Assembly (NCBI GenBank): GCA_903916165.1
Contig: CAIWVR010000428.1
Location: 1 to 6,328, forward strand
Direction of reading: 5' to 3'
From: an uncultured Hyphomicrobiales bacterium
GTDB lineage: Bacteria; Pseudomonadota; Alphaproteobacteria; Rhizobiales; Beijerinckiaceae
Length of the DNA stretch: 6,328 nt
The notes under the pieces are model-generated. The model had not been told where the DNA came from. It made no database searches and was given only the letters and a program-made list of their open reading frames with translations. Within the stretch, counting starts at the first letter, position 1. The number at the start of each line of letters is the position of its first letter. The translations under genes and the position numbers were made by a program. Below are positions 5,717 through 6,328 of this stretch, one piece after another.

Positions 5717-6328
5717 CTAAAACGGCAGTCCCACGTAATTTTCTGCAAGCGACGTCTGCCCCGCGCGCGAGGACAGAACATAGGCGAGCTCGGCGCCGCG
5801 CACGCGGGAGTCGAAATCGTCCTGCGTCCCGAAATTATGCAGCATGGACGTCATCCACCACGAAAAACGCTGCGCCTTCCAGATGCGCGCGAGCGCCTGC
5901 GCGGAATAGCCATCGAGCGCGGCAACGGACGTCGTCTTGTAATAGGACACCAGCGCGTTGCGCAGATAATGCACATCGCTCGCAGCCAGATTGAGCCCCT
6001 TGGCACCTGTCGGTGGCACAATATGGGCCGCATCGCCCGCCAGGAACAGCCGTCCGAAACGCATCGGCTCGGACACGAAGGACCGCATCGGCGTCACGCT
6101 TTTTTCAAACACGCGACCGGTGACGAGCCTGTCCTGATCGCCCTTGGGAAGCCGCAGGCGCAATTCGTCCCAGATGCGATCGTCAGACCAGTCTTCGGGA
6201 TCGGTGTCAGGCAGGCACTGGATGTAATGGCGCACCACTTTCGGCGAGCGCATGGAATAGAGCGCAAAGCCGCGCGGATGGCGCGCATAGATGAGTTCGT
6301 CCATCACCGGCGGTGCCTCGGCGAGAAT
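5717..6328 (-). CDS. pobA: 4-hydroxybenzoate 3-monooxygenase, C-terminal part (5' end outside window)
   Basis: PobA is a cytosolic FAD enzyme that uses NADPH and oxygen to hydroxylate 4-hydroxybenzoate to protocatechuate, feeding the beta-ketoadipate pathway. The visible 203 residues match the second half of the Pseudomonas enzyme from memory. LFLAGDAAHIVPPTGAKG is the FAD-binding GD motif, followed by GLNLAASDV; IWKAQRFSWWMTSML and the C-terminus AENYVGLPF are also diagnostic. Substrate-site residues are all kept: the equivalents of Y201 (ELIYA), S212 and R214 (ALYSMRS), Y222 (RHYIQ), P293 (in IVPPTG) and Y385 (ENYVG). The N-terminal dinucleotide fold is beyond the window edge; the reading frame runs open to base 6328. 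It ends three residues or so earlier than the Pseudomonas protein, which is harmless. No regulator (PobR) or protocatechuate genes are visible. Confidence 0.96.
   Translation of the reverse strand: MLAEAPPVMDELIYARHPRGFALYSMRSPKVVRHYIQCLPDTDPEDWSDDRIWDELRLRLPKGDQDRLVTGRVFEKSVTPMRSFVSEPMRFGRLFLAGDAAHIVPPTGAKGLNLAASDVHYLRNALVSYYKTTSVAALDGYSAQALARIWKAQRFSWWMTSMLHNFGTQDDFDSRVRGAELAYVLSSRAGQTSLAENYVGLPF

Overview
The window looks like chromosomal DNA from a GC-rich alphaproteobacterium, most likely of the order Hyphomicrobiales (Rhizobiales). The evidence is the strong GC bias at third codon positions, the family resemblance of MetH, XseA and PobA, and three copies of a long palindromic repeat starting CGTCATTGCGAGGAGCG, a kind I associate with Bradyrhizobium-like genomes. 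The genus cannot be fixed from the sequence alone.

Layout, left to right. The plus strand carries the 3' end of metH (B12-dependent methionine synthase: end of the cobalamin domain plus the whole activation domain, 1-1371). A repeat-rich spacer with a plausible promoter follows (1372-1634). Next comes a gene for a periplasmic solute receptor of the TctC/Bug type (1635-2744), then a third repeat copy and a small secreted protein of unknown function (2910-3233). The minus strand, read right to left, carries the 3' part of pobA (4-hydroxybenzoate 3-monooxygenase, 5717-6328), xseA (exonuclease VII large subunit, 4053-5627) and an AmpD-type N-acetylmuramoyl-L-alanine amidase with a C-terminal peptidoglycan-binding domain (3230-3985). 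The two strands converge at 3230-3233, where the stop codons overlap.

The genes do not form one pathway. They cover methionine synthesis, solute capture, DNA repair, cell-wall recycling and aromatic catabolism, and most of the window is ordinary core genome. xseA and the amidase lie 67 bases apart and are probably co-transcribed. The receptor has no TctA/TctB membrane partner here.

The most interesting point is that one of the three palindromic repeats (1655-1745) lies inside the receptor's reading frame, just after the start codon. It is translated without a stop and appears to supply part of the signal peptide. I see no CRISPR array, tRNA, rRNA, transposase, or previously undescribed multi-gene system.
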